From Verrucomicrobiia bacterium (GTDB lineage Bacteria; Verrucomicrobiota; Verrucomicrobiia; Limisphaerales; JAEYXS01), in the NCBI GenBank assembly GCA_036405135.1, contig DASWYF010000011.1:1-64000 (forward strand): 64,000 bases of DNA. The letters run 5' to 3'. Below, piece after piece: positions 1 through 7,687 of the stretch. The translations under genes were made by a program, and so were the position numbers. How positions within the stretch are numbered: position 1 is the stretch's first letter; each line of letters starts with the position of its first letter. A model generated the notes under the pieces. That model did no database searches, was not told the origin of the DNA, and saw only the letters and a program-made list of their open reading frames with translations.

Positions 1-2
1 TC

Positions 3-71
3 TTCCAAATGCAGGTCATCAAGGAACTGGACCTGCGTGAAAATCAAACCCAACCAGTTCCTAAAACCTGA
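3..71 (+). CDS. C-terminal end of a truncated gene
   Basis: The frame starting at base 3 is open from the window edge to a TGA at 69-71. It encodes 22 residues ending QTQPVPKT. The codons look protein-like (VIKELDLREN), and no start belongs to this piece, so it is probably the 3' end of a gene that begins outside the window. The product cannot be identified from so little sequence. The spacer after it (72-305) contains repeats and no gene. Confidence 0.4.
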   Translation, partial: FQMQVIKELDLRENQTQPVPKT

Positions 72-141
72 TGCACTGGCCAACTCAAAATGTGTCCACC
101 ATGTCCCCGCACACCTGTCCACCATCTCTCCAGTCTTTACA

Positions 142-178
142 TCCCCTCGGAGGGCAGAAGGATTGAGGATGAGGGGTG
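142..178 (+). repeat. Dispersed repeat B, copy 1 (CCCCTCGGAGGG type)
   Basis: About 37 bp built on the palindrome CCCCTCGGAGGG followed by AAGGATTGAGGATGAGGGG. A near-identical copy lies at 57441-57477, and a shorter relative (CCCCTCGGAGGG only) lies near 2549-2560. All are intergenic. They are non-coding mobile or structural repeats by inference. Confidence 0.7.
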
Positions 179-230
179 CTCCCACTTTGACAGCCTATCA
201 GAGCAACCAGCCACAACATCCACACAACGC

Positions 231-302
231 GCCAAATGTTACCTCCCTCTCCCCAATGGGCAGGCCGAGCTTCGGCGAGAGGGCCGGGGTGAGGGGGAAA
301 GC
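231..302 (+). repeat. Dispersed repeat A, copy 1 (72 bp)
   Basis: This 72-bp block is almost identical to 27572-27643, with about three or four differences. It contains the inverted arms CCCTCTCCCC and GGGGTGAGGGGG around CCGAGCTTCGGC, so it can fold as a long hairpin. Its 3' end carries GAGGGGGA, which sits where the ribosome binding site of the next gene should be. Confidence 0.8.
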
Positions 303-305
303 ATC

Positions 306-938
306 GTGCATAAGCAAAAGCAGCCCTCAAGACACCTCGCACTGCTCTGTCTATGGGCCCTCTTGTTTTCCTTCTCCGGTTGCACATCCAGAAGCAACAC
401 CACAGCACCCATCATCTCAGTAGCTAATGAATCGACCTACATGCTTGCCATCTCGAAGAAAAGTGGCAAACGCATCATCCCCGGGTATGACATCTTTGCC
501 GATGGCAAATGCTCACTGCGCTCATCAGAAGGCGATGAATTCACCTTAAAACTGCCTCCCGAAGAAGTGACTGGCTTGGTTTCATTCAGCAAGGAACAAG
601 GTTTTTTCTCAATTTCCAATGAATCACTAGAAAAAGCATCCTACCCCATTACATCCATAGACTTGCAACTCGTAACGAATGAAATATCCGGCGTAGTTTC
701 GGTGGAAGTGATCGGTGCAACCAGCACCTATTCCATGGAGACGCATGCCAACCAAGTGACCGTCTCCATTCAAGATGGCACGGTCAAAAACTCCATCTCC
801 CGCTACAATCTCCACAAAGAGATCAAGCACTACACAAACCTCACTCAATTTCAAATCATCGGACGTTGCGTGGACAAGATCGATGAAACCGTCCTGACCA
901 CTTGGAAAAAGCAGCTCCGCCCCTTAACTGAACCTTAG
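306..938 (+). CDS. Predicted lipoprotein of unknown function
   Basis: I see a lipoprotein signal: a basic start (HKQKQPSRH), a hydrophobic stretch (LALLCLWALLFSF) and a lipobox ending SGC, so the mature protein would be lipidated at that Cys and held in a membrane. The GTG at 306 is chosen because it lies just before the signal and 8 bases after GAGGGGG. Upstream in-frame ATGs (from 90) would force translation through repeat DNA. The roughly 180-residue mature part has no family I recognise; it is rich in Ser, Thr and Ile and probably mostly beta strand. It ends 13 bases from the convergent PP2C gene. Confidence 0.65.
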   Translation: MHKQKQPSRHLALLCLWALLFSFSGCTSRSNTTAPIISVANESTYMLAISKKSGKRIIPGYDIFADGKCSLRSSEGDEFTLKLPPEEVTGLVSFSKEQGFFSISNESLEKASYPITSIDLQLVTNEISGVVSVEVIGATSTYSMETHANQVTVSIQDGTVKNSISRYNLHKEIKHYTNLTQFQIIGRCVDKIDETVLTTWKKQLRPLTEP

Positions 939-951
939 GATGGCCTCACCG

Positions 952-1560
952 TTATGGGAACGAACAGGTGATGACACAAATGTCATCCGGCAAAGCACCC
1001 GATTTCAGCCGCACCAAGTCCACGAGTTTATGCGCCAGCCCAGTAGATTCATGTTCCTTCACTACGGCATGGATCGCTTCGATGCTCGTGTATTTCCACA
1101 AACCATCCGTGGCCACCACCAAGGTTCCTTGTGGCGCTTCCACTGAGAATGTGAATGGCATCACACCTCCTGTCCCCAGGAATGGTTTTCGCCTTTGCCC
1201 GCGGGTAAGTTCTTGCTTGGACTCGCCAGTGAAAAGCCAGGCCGCAGAATCACCCACACTTGCGCCAAAGAGACTGCCTGGCTTTACCACCACTATGATG
1301 GCCGTCGTCTCTCCCGCACGCGGATCATCCCAGATCACAGTATCCAGACTGGTCAATGTGCTCGCACACCCCAGATCACTGGAGACAGATTTGATGACTG
1401 AAGAAACCGTCTGCAGCACCTGATCCGCCGCTTCCGCTCCACCAGATATGCCGCCCGCGCCATCGGCGATGGCGATGCAAACGCCATCAGGCAGGTGGAT
1501 GATATCTCCACGGTCCTCACTAAGATGACGGGAAGAATCCAGCGCGATCGATGTGTTCAT
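952..1560 (-). CDS. PP2C-family protein serine/threonine phosphatase
   Basis: Metal-dependent (PPM/PP2C) phosphatases remove phosphate from Ser/Thr of target proteins in the cytoplasm. The family motifs are in order: SEDRGD near the N-terminus, IADGAGG (the DGxGG metal-binding turn), GDSAAWLF, ATDGLW and a C-terminal PDDICVITC with the paired Asp residues. At 202 residues it is a minimal catalytic domain without a sensor. The start at 1560 fits the family; an ATG at 1575 in the same frame is possible, and the longer frame to 1713 adds nothing conserved. No kinase partner lies next to it, so its target is unknown. Confidence 0.85.
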   Translation of the reverse strand: MNTSIALDSSRHLSEDRGDIIHLPDGVCIAIADGAGGISGGAEAADQVLQTVSSVIKSVSSDLGCASTLTSLDTVIWDDPRAGETTAIIVVVKPGSLFGASVGDSAAWLFTGESKQELTRGQRRKPFLGTGGVMPFTFSVEAPQGTLVVATDGLWKYTSIEAIHAVVKEHESTGLAHKLVDLVRLKSGALPDDICVITCSFP

Positions 1561-1670
1561 GCCACGTGCCAACATAACACAGAATTCAAAAATAAATGCA
1601 TGATGACGTAACACCACTTGTTGAACGGCACGGAATCCGCTAATTACAGAACCAAGAAAGAGCATCGAAA

Positions 1671-1868
1671 ATGAAAAAAGCACTGGGATTGGCACTGGCA
1701 GTCGGCGGAGCATTCATGTTGTTCTATGGCTTCAAAGCCAAAGACTCATTGGAATCCAAGGTGAACGAACTGGTGAAAGGTTCACCTACTGACAAGTCCA
1801 TGCTGATGATCGGCGGCGGAGCCGCCATGTGTGTCGCCGGTGTCGTGTTGGTGATGAGCAAAAAGTAA
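1671..1868 (+). CDS. DUF3185 small membrane protein
   Basis: A 65-residue protein with two hydrophobic helices (about 4-22 and 45-62) joined by a short polar loop. The loop SLESKVNELVKGSPTDKS and the layout match the uncharacterised DUF3185 family of small inner-membrane proteins. The ATG at 1671 follows a purine-rich AAGAAAGAG. It is divergent from the PP2C gene, 110 bases from that start, so the two probably share a promoter region. Function unknown. Confidence 0.8.
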   Translation: MKKALGLALAVGGAFMLFYGFKAKDSLESKVNELVKGSPTDKSMLMIGGGAAMCVAGVVLVMSKK

Positions 1869-1983
1869 GTGACGCCAATACGGCTGAGGCCTGCTATCAA
1901 GACAGAAGCGAGGACTTTAGTCCGCCTAAACATCCCTCAGCAAGCGGTGTAAAGGATGTCTGGAGAGCGAGACGTTCACCCGC

Positions 1984-2436
1984 TCACACATTCTTCCGGT
2001 TCAAATGCGCCAGAAATTCATCTATCGTCAGATTGCAATTCTCTGACTTTAAAAACTCCTGCAGTTCATTCGGCTTGAATTTCAACTCCACCTGCTTCAC
2101 CACCCCGCAATCCACCCGATAGCCCCCCCCCTCCTTCAGCAGATCCTTCTGCTTGGTGTCATTCAACGTGATCGTCGCACTCAGCGGCGAAGACTTTCCA
2201 TCCCGCACCCTGCGGACCACCTGACACTTCAACCCCGGCTCACCGTAATGCCGGTGAAACACGGCGAATTTGATCTCATCTCCCTCATAAGCATACTGCA
2301 CCGTCATCACGAAGAAGCTGGAATCGATGAACTCCGCGCTCTCATACGTCAGTTCAGCGCGAGCACTATTGGTCCCGGTGAAAAAACAAACGCCGGTCCA
2401 AAGCCAAAGCAATGCAGGCAGAATTCTTGCGCGCAT
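1984..2436 (-). CDS. Secreted protein of unknown function
   Basis: The ATG at 2436 begins a clear Sec signal peptide (RARILPALLWLWTGVCFF, cleavage probably after NSARA) and is preceded by AAAGGA at good spacing, so I prefer it to the longer frame reaching 2493. The mature part is about 125 residues with two Cys (KCQVV, RVDCG) that could form a disulfide. The C-terminal third (PNELQEFLKSENCNLTIDEF) looks helical. No known family recognised. It probably acts in the periplasm. Confidence 0.7.
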   Translation of the reverse strand: MRARILPALLWLWTGVCFFTGTNSARAELTYESAEFIDSSFFVMTVQYAYEGDEIKFAVFHRHYGEPGLKCQVVRRVRDGKSSPLSATITLNDTKQKDLLKEGGGYRVDCGVVKQVELKFKPNELQEFLKSENCNLTIDEFLAHLNRKNV

Positions 2437-2766
2437 GTCGCCAGTCCTTTTGAGTGGATGCCTGAAAGTCGCTCTGCGGAGTGGTTCCGTCAAGCGGACG
2501 TTGAAGCCCGGTTTGTAATTTGCTGAGAAAAAGCACTGAGATATTATCCCCCTCGCCCCTCGGAGGGTTGATCATTACCCATAAGTGATCACCAGCGTCC
2601 AGCCAGCGGGAACTTCCTTATTAAGGTGGGGCAAAGCTGCCGCTTTGCCCTAACTTTGGCCTTCACCGTCGTATCCTCAAATGGAACCGGCCTTCGTAAA
2701 ACCCAACCCTCCCTGTTCCTAGCCTCAATAGGGTCAGGGGTGCCGGACTTTCCCTGCGTTTATCCT
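2437..2766. other. Gene-free spacer with one hairpin
   Basis: 330 bases between two minus-strand genes with no credible gene. It holds a copy of the CCCCTCGGAGGG core (near 2549-2560) and a strong hairpin at 2629-2650 (GGGCAAAGC, loop TGCC, GCTTTGCCC). The hairpin has no T-run on either side, so a terminator role is doubtful. Confidence 0.5.
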
Positions 2767-3501
2767 CTAAACCAACTGGATCAACTTCGGCTGCCGGGCA
2801 TCAATCAGCGCATTCAAGCGCTCCTCCAGCCCCTCCACCGCCTCCTCGAAAATCTCGCGCACATCCTCTTCCCCGATCGGCAAAGACTTCGCCGCTGATT
2901 GCACAAACCCGCCCAGACTCTGCCGTGCGTAGCTGATCAGCCCCTGTCGCAACGGCAGCGAGAACTGCTGCAGTGCGAGCCCATACACCAGCACATGCCA
3001 CCCATGCGCCTTGTTCTCCTCCACCGCCTGCAGATAGCGCATCACCACCCGCTGATCACGCAATGGCCGCAGCCGCTTCAGCTTGCTCCGCCCTACACGA
3101 CGGCTCGCCGCCGATAAATCCTTCTCCACCAGCACCACCTCCATCTGCCGATCCAGCTCGATGAGATCGCGCGCGAACCCTTGCTGCGCGAATTGATGCG
3201 CTTTCAAGATCGCGGGAAGCTCCACCGCTTCGAGTATGTGCTGACGATAGTGGGAGAGAAACAGTCGCAGTGTGGCCGCATCCTGCACCTTCGGTAAACG
3301 CCACGCCGAAGCTGCTTTTCCCAAGGCGAGAAAACCCTCCGGCGTGCTGACCTGATCCAGCAAAGGATTGGGATCGCCCAATACTTCGGCGGCTTCACCA
3401 GTCAACTTGGCTGCATCATCAAACACTAGCGGCGAAACTAGCTCGAATCTGACTATTTCGCCAACCGTAAATGCCGAAACCCCTGACAAAAATTGGCACA
3501 A
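2767..3501 (-). CDS. UreF-like protein
   Basis: A soluble, mostly helical protein of about 244 residues. The C-terminal half (QQFSLPLRQGLISYARQ, then SAAKSLPIGEEDV) resembles the helical core of urease accessory protein UreF, which helps load nickel into urease. No urease subunit or other accessory gene is in the window, so a urease role is not supported and this may be a paralogue with another job. The reading frame opens with TTG at 3501; a GTG slightly further in is equally possible. It follows the DUF187 gene by 26 bases and may be cotranscribed with it. Confidence 0.5.
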   Translation of the reverse strand: MCQFLSGVSAFTVGEIVRFELVSPLVFDDAAKLTGEAAEVLGDPNPLLDQVSTPEGFLALGKAASAWRLPKVQDAATLRLFLSHYRQHILEAVELPAILKAHQFAQQGFARDLIELDRQMEVVLVEKDLSAASRRVGRSKLKRLRPLRDQRVVMRYLQAVEENKAHGWHVLVYGLALQQFSLPLRQGLISYARQSLGGFVQSAAKSLPIGEEDVREIFEEAVEGLEERLNALIDARQPKLIQLV

Positions 3502-3527
3502 CCGTCACGGCGTGCAAACGTCGCCCT

Positions 3528-5042
3528 TTATTTCGCAAACACCATCGCCGGACTCGCCTGCCCCGTGCGGTTCACCGCCGTGAGCGCGATCGCATCCGCT
3601 CCCTTGCCGCCAACCGCCTTCACTTTCGCACGCGTCATCTCGCTGCCGTAGACATGTGTTTCCCAGTTGCCTCCGCGCTTCACCTGCAAGACCCAGTTCT
3701 GGATCACATTCCCCGGTTCAATGCTCCACTGTATCTCGATATCGCCATTGCCCCCACTGCTCTGCACCAGCAATTTTGGTTTTGATGGCACGCTTTGACC
3801 AAGCCACGGTGATGCCGGCACCAGTGCATTATCCGTGTAAAAGCGGTCCGTCAGCAGTTCCTGAATCTTTCCCTTGTTCGCCGCGAGCGGTTTGCTGTGC
3901 CAGAACACATTGCCCGTGGAACCCTTCTGCTTGCGCGTGATCTCCAGTTGCTCGCGCATATCTGTGATGGGCCACTTGGTATCGATCTTGTCCAGATTGT
4001 TCCCCGGCCAGACGTGACGCTTGTGCTTGTTCACACTCACCCACCAGTCGAGCAACAGCGGATAGCTCTGCGCCGTTTCGCTCACACCCCAGTAAAGTTG
4101 CGGCACATAATAATCGCACCAGCCTTCCTCCAACCACTTGCGCGAATCCGCATAAAGCTGATCATACGCATCCAAACCTTTGATCTCTTTCGGATAACCC
4201 GGACGCCAGATGCCAAACGGGCTGATGCCGAACTTCACCCAGGGCTTTTCCTCTTTGACCATCTTGTACAGCTTCTCCACGAATATGTTCACGCTCTCAC
4301 GCCGCCAGTCATCGCGCGACAGCTTGCCGCCGCTCTTTTGATAACGCGCCCAGCTCACGTCATCGGGAAACTCCACCAATGCCCCTTTGGCATCTCTGAC
4401 CTTGTAGGGGTAAAAATAATCATCGATATGCGCACCATCGATGTCATAGCGCTTCACCACATCACGGATGACTTTCAGCGAATACTCCTGCACCGCCGGT
4501 TCCGAGGGGTCCATCCACAGATAGGTGCCGTATTTCTTCACCAGTTCCGGGCGCGTCTTGCTGATATGATTGCTGGCGACCACACCGGGCGAAGCCGTAT
4601 TGCGCACCCGATAAGGGTTGAACCACGCGTGCAATTCCAGCCCACGTTTATGCGCTTCTTCCACCGCGAATTCGAGCGGGTCGTAATAAGGATCCGGCGC
4701 TTTGCCCATCTCACCGGTCAGATACTCGGACCACGGCTCCAGCTTGGAGGCGTAGAACGCATCACACATGGGACGCACCTGCAGGATGACGGCGTTCAAG
4801 TTCAGCTTCACCGCCAGATCCAGCAGATCGCGCAATTCCTTTTGTTGTTCCGCAGTGGTCAAACCCTTCTTGGAAGGCCAGTCAATGTTGGATACCGATG
4901 CGATCCAAACGCCACGAAACTCCCGCTCAATCGCTGGCGGTTTGATATCCGAAGGCAGATACGCCGCTGCCATGGCTGCCGTGGAAAAGAGGACAGATGC
5001 CAGGAAGGCGAGCCAATGACCGCATCGGGGGGTTGATTTCAC
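3528..5042 (-). CDS. DUF187 / GHL10 secreted glycoside hydrolase
   Basis: Residues about 1-25 form a Sec signal peptide (LAFLASVLFSTAAMAA). The rest matches the GHL10 (DUF187) TIM-barrel family, which includes E. coli DigH, an enzyme acting on peptidoglycan strands stripped of peptides: REFRGVWIASVSNIDWPS, then LNLNAVILQVRP, HAWFNPYRVR, DGAHIDDYFYPY and KFGISPFGIWRPG. The acidic HIDDYFYP segment sits where the barrel's catalytic acids lie. The C-terminal 90 residues look like a beta-sandwich binding module. At 504 residues it has normal length. The substrate is inferred from the family: peptidoglycan or another polysaccharide in the periplasm. Confidence 0.85.
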   Translation of the reverse strand: MKSTPRCGHWLAFLASVLFSTAAMAAAYLPSDIKPPAIEREFRGVWIASVSNIDWPSKKGLTTAEQQKELRDLLDLAVKLNLNAVILQVRPMCDAFYASKLEPWSEYLTGEMGKAPDPYYDPLEFAVEEAHKRGLELHAWFNPYRVRNTASPGVVASNHISKTRPELVKKYGTYLWMDPSEPAVQEYSLKVIRDVVKRYDIDGAHIDDYFYPYKVRDAKGALVEFPDDVSWARYQKSGGKLSRDDWRRESVNIFVEKLYKMVKEEKPWVKFGISPFGIWRPGYPKEIKGLDAYDQLYADSRKWLEEGWCDYYVPQLYWGVSETAQSYPLLLDWWVSVNKHKRHVWPGNNLDKIDTKWPITDMREQLEITRKQKGSTGNVFWHSKPLAANKGKIQELLTDRFYTDNALVPASPWLGQSVPSKPKLLVQSSGGNGDIEIQWSIEPGNVIQNWVLQVKRGGNWETHVYGSEMTRAKVKAVGGKGADAIALTAVNRTGQASPAMVFAK

Positions 5043-5089
5043 GCGAGTTTTAAATACGGGTGCCCATAGCCAAAGGCAAGCGCCAGTTT

Positions 5090-5243
5090 GATTTACGATT
5101 TAAGAAGTACGATTTACGAGCCAACCGTCAATTCACGTAGAAGACGAAATTTAACGTCCTAAGCCACCCCGCTCGAAACCAAAAACCAGAAACTCGAAAC
5201 CTTCCTGCCGCTCGTAAATCGTAATTCCAAAATCGTAAATCCC
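5090..5243 (+). repeat. Dispersed repeat E, copy 1 (about 155 bp)
   Basis: Shares with 7484-7636 the ordered blocks GATTTACGAGCC, GAAACTCGAAACCTT, CGGCTCGTAAATCGTAA (here CGCTCGTAAATCGTAA) and AAAATCGTAAATCC. Its ends are inverted copies of each other (TTTACGAGCC versus GCTCGTAAA), so it can fold. The two copies are in the same orientation and flank the EboD-like and GH18 genes. Confidence 0.75.
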
Positions 5244-5334
5244 CTGGATTGAACATTTCTCCCCTCAATACTGCCCAAACATTGGCTTCAATAAATTCTG
5301 GCCTGAGTGCGTCAGTAAGGTAAGCTTGAAAAAC

Positions 5335-6546
5335 ATGTCCATCATTGAACGTACAGTCACGGTGAGCTGGCGTTGCCGCGTGCATTTCACGCAGCATGCT
5401 TTTGACTTGGGTAACAAGACCTTGCGCGATGCCATGGCGGAAGCAGAACCGCAGAAAGTTCACAAAGCGTTCGTAGTGGTTGATGAATCGCTCGCCAAGG
5501 CACAACCGGACTTTGTCGGTCGCATAGAAGCCTATTTCCGCGCGAACTCCGATCGCCTCAAGCTGATGGGCACGCCGATGATCCTCGAAGGCGGCGAGCG
5601 CGTGAAAAACTCTTATTTCCACGTCTCGGAGATCCAATCGCACTTGGAGCGTCATCACATTGATCGTCACTCGTACCTCATCGCCATCGGCGGCGGAGCT
5701 ATTCTGGATGTCGTGGGCCTTGCTGCCGCTACGGCGCATCGTGGTGTTCGTCACATCCGTATTCCGACCACCACTCTGGCGCAGGATGATTCCGGCGTGG
5801 GTGTGAAGAACGGCATCAACGCGTTCGGTAAGAAAAATTTCATCGGCACGTTCTGTCCGCCTTACGCCGTCATCAATGATTTCCAATTGCTCTCTTCCTT
5901 GCCTGAGCGTGATAAACGCAATGGTTATGTGGAAGCCGTGAAGGTGGCGCTTATTCGTGATCGCGAGTTTTTTGAACGCATCGAACAGGACGCTCCAGCC
6001 CTCGCCCGCTTCGAGGAAACGGCCATGCGCCATTTGATTTTCCGCAGTGCTGAACTACATTTGAACCACATCGCCACAAGCGGTGATGCGTTCGAGTTCG
6101 GATCCGCCCGGCCGCTGGATTTCGGGCACTGGGCAGCTCATAAGCTGGAGCAGGTTTCCGACTACCGCATCCGCCATGGCGAGGCAGTGGCAGTTGGCAT
6201 CGCGCTGGATACAGTGTATGCGCGGCGCATGGGTTACCTCGATGCGCAATCATGTGAGCGCGTGCTGGTGCTGCTGGAGAAACTGGGCTTTGAATTGTTT
6301 GCCAACGAACTCTTGCTGGCAGACGCCACAGGCAACTTGGTTTTGCTGAACGGACTGGAAGAATTTCGCGAGCACTTGGGCGGTCAATTGACCATCACCC
6401 TGCTGCGCGGCATCGGCCAGGGGTTTGAGACACATGAGATGGTACAGGCCAATATTGTGGCCGCCATCGAAGAATTGCAGGAACGACAAAATCTGCGCGA
6501 GCAACGCATCGTGCCGCTCACGCGACGAAAACAGGAAAGCAGATGA
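5335..6546 (+). CDS. eboD: 3-dehydroquinate synthase-like protein, EboD type
   Basis: A 403-residue member of the dehydroquinate synthase fold. The nucleotide site is intact (AIGGGAILDVVGLAAATAHRG), followed by RIPTTTLAQDDSGVGVKNG and KNFIGTFCPP, and FGHWAAHKLE where AroB has its metal-binding GHTxGH segment. The QDDSGVGVKNGIN version, rather than the QVDSSVGGKTGVN of AroB, is typical of EboD proteins in ebo clusters, which help move biosynthetic precursors to the periplasm (shown for scytonemin in Nostoc). An ATG at 5335 is preferred; a TTG at 5326 has a closer AAGG. The stop overlaps the next start (ATGA), so the two are translationally coupled. It is probably not the housekeeping aroB. Confidence 0.72.
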   Translation: MSIIERTVTVSWRCRVHFTQHAFDLGNKTLRDAMAEAEPQKVHKAFVVVDESLAKAQPDFVGRIEAYFRANSDRLKLMGTPMILEGGERVKNSYFHVSEIQSHLERHHIDRHSYLIAIGGGAILDVVGLAAATAHRGVRHIRIPTTTLAQDDSGVGVKNGINAFGKKNFIGTFCPPYAVINDFQLLSSLPERDKRNGYVEAVKVALIRDREFFERIEQDAPALARFEETAMRHLIFRSAELHLNHIATSGDAFEFGSARPLDFGHWAAHKLEQVSDYRIRHGEAVAVGIALDTVYARRMGYLDAQSCERVLVLLEKLGFELFANELLLADATGNLVLLNGLEEFREHLGGQLTITLLRGIGQGFETHEMVQANIVAAIEELQERQNLREQRIVPLTRRKQESR

Positions 6547-7481
6547 AAATGAACCGCCGCCGTTTTATTGGGGTCACGGCAACGTTGACCGGGGGATTGC
6601 TAACAGGAACGGCGGTGGCAGCGGACAGGAAATCCGGCTTCGTCGTGGCTGGATATCTCCCTGATTACCGCCTCTCTCCGAAAAATCTCGCCCGGGCGAA
6701 AGGTCTTACCGACCTCATCGCCTTCTCCGCCGAACCTCGCGAGACCGGCGAACTCGAACTCCGCTCATGGAATGCTGATGCCATGAAGCAGCTCCGTCAG
6801 GCGCGCACGGATCACGGTTGCCGTATCCTCATCTGTGTCGGTGGCGGTGAACGCTCAGAACATTTCCGCAATCTCCTCGATTCTTCTCTTTCCCGGGACA
6901 AGCTCGTTCAAGCCGTCACGAGCCTGTGTGAACGCGAACAACTGGATGGCATCGATCTCGATTGGGAACATCCTGACACCAATGGCGAGGCACGCAATTA
7001 CTCGATCTTCATGGAGCAGCTAAAAGCAAGTATAGGCTCGAAGCGTATTGTGACGGCCGCTGTCGCGACACATCAGGACTGGTTTGAAGATTCAGCACGT
7101 TATCTCGACCGCGTCCACGTCATGGCCTATGACATGCCCCAGCAGCATTCCACCGTCCAAGGTGCAGAGAATGCCGTTAACTCTTGGCTGAAACGCGGTG
7201 TGCCTGCGGATAAAATTTGCCTGGGCATTCCGCTCTATGGTCGCGGTGTGACTTCACGTGAGCGCACCATGGCTTATGCGGATCTGCTCACACGACCCAA
7301 TTTCAAAGAGGGCACGGATGAGTGGGATGGTCTCTACTACAACGGCCCGAAAACTGTCTCAGCCAAAGTAGCCTTGGCCAAGCGCATGGGTCTAGGTGGT
7401 GTTTTCGTTTGGGAAGTTGGCCAGGACGCTGAGGGAGATAAGTCATTGCTCCAAAGCATCAAGGATGCTGCGAAAGCATAA
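6543..7481 (+). CDS. GH18-family hydrolase with Tat signal
   Basis: The N-terminus (NRRRFIGVTATLTGGLL) is a twin-arginine signal, so the protein should be exported folded. The mature part is a GH18 barrel, the family of chitinases and spore-cortex lytic enzymes. It has ILICVGGG, the catalytic DGIDLDWE (about residues 135-142, with Glu142 as acid/base), VMAYDM, GIPLYGRG and GGVFVWEVGQD. At 312 residues it is a single-domain enzyme without a binding module. The start overlaps the eboD stop by four bases (ATGA), which places an extracytoplasmic glycosidase in the same operon. Substrate unknown; chitin or another N-acetylglucosamine polymer is the family default. Confidence 0.85.
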   Translation: MKMNRRRFIGVTATLTGGLLTGTAVAADRKSGFVVAGYLPDYRLSPKNLARAKGLTDLIAFSAEPRETGELELRSWNADAMKQLRQARTDHGCRILICVGGGERSEHFRNLLDSSLSRDKLVQAVTSLCEREQLDGIDLDWEHPDTNGEARNYSIFMEQLKASIGSKRIVTAAVATHQDWFEDSARYLDRVHVMAYDMPQQHSTVQGAENAVNSWLKRGVPADKICLGIPLYGRGVTSRERTMAYADLLTRPNFKEGTDEWDGLYYNGPKTVSAKVALAKRMGLGGVFVWEVGQDAEGDKSLLQSIKDAAKA

Positions 7482-7483
7482 GG

Positions 7484-7636
7484 CGAATTACGACCTTGGA
7501 AGTAAGGTTTACGAGCCATCGGTAATATAACGCCACGGATATAGTTGAGCGTTCTTAGCTCCTGGCGCGAAACCAGAAACGAGAAACTCGAAACCTTTGA
7601 GCGGCTCGTAAATCGTAAATCAAAAATCGTAAATCC
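7484..7636 (+). repeat. Dispersed repeat E, copy 2 (about 153 bp)
   Basis: Same order and orientation as 5090-5243: GTTTACGAGCC, GAAACTCGAAACCTTTG, GCGGCTCGTAAATCGTAA and AAAAATCGTAAATCC. It begins three bases after the GH18 stop codon and ends about 50 bases before the EboF-like gene, so it interrupts an otherwise continuous gene set. Confidence 0.75.
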
Positions 7637-7687
7637 TGTTTCAGCCTCGCCTTCCGCTCCCGATTCCCTCACCCTGACGTCATTTAC

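Noticed and set aside
2629-2650. Hairpin as a terminator
   Set aside because: The stem is strong but there is no T-run after it on either strand, so it is listed only as a hairpin in the spacer.
2767-3501. A urease gene set around the UreF-like protein
   Set aside because: No urease subunit or other urease accessory gene occurs in the window, so urease assembly is not claimed.
3897-5036. 379-residue frame on the plus strand opposite the DUF187 hydrolase
   Set aside because: Shadow of the real gene. The minus-strand protein has a signal peptide and family motifs; the plus frame is His/Arg/Leu-rich with no family features.
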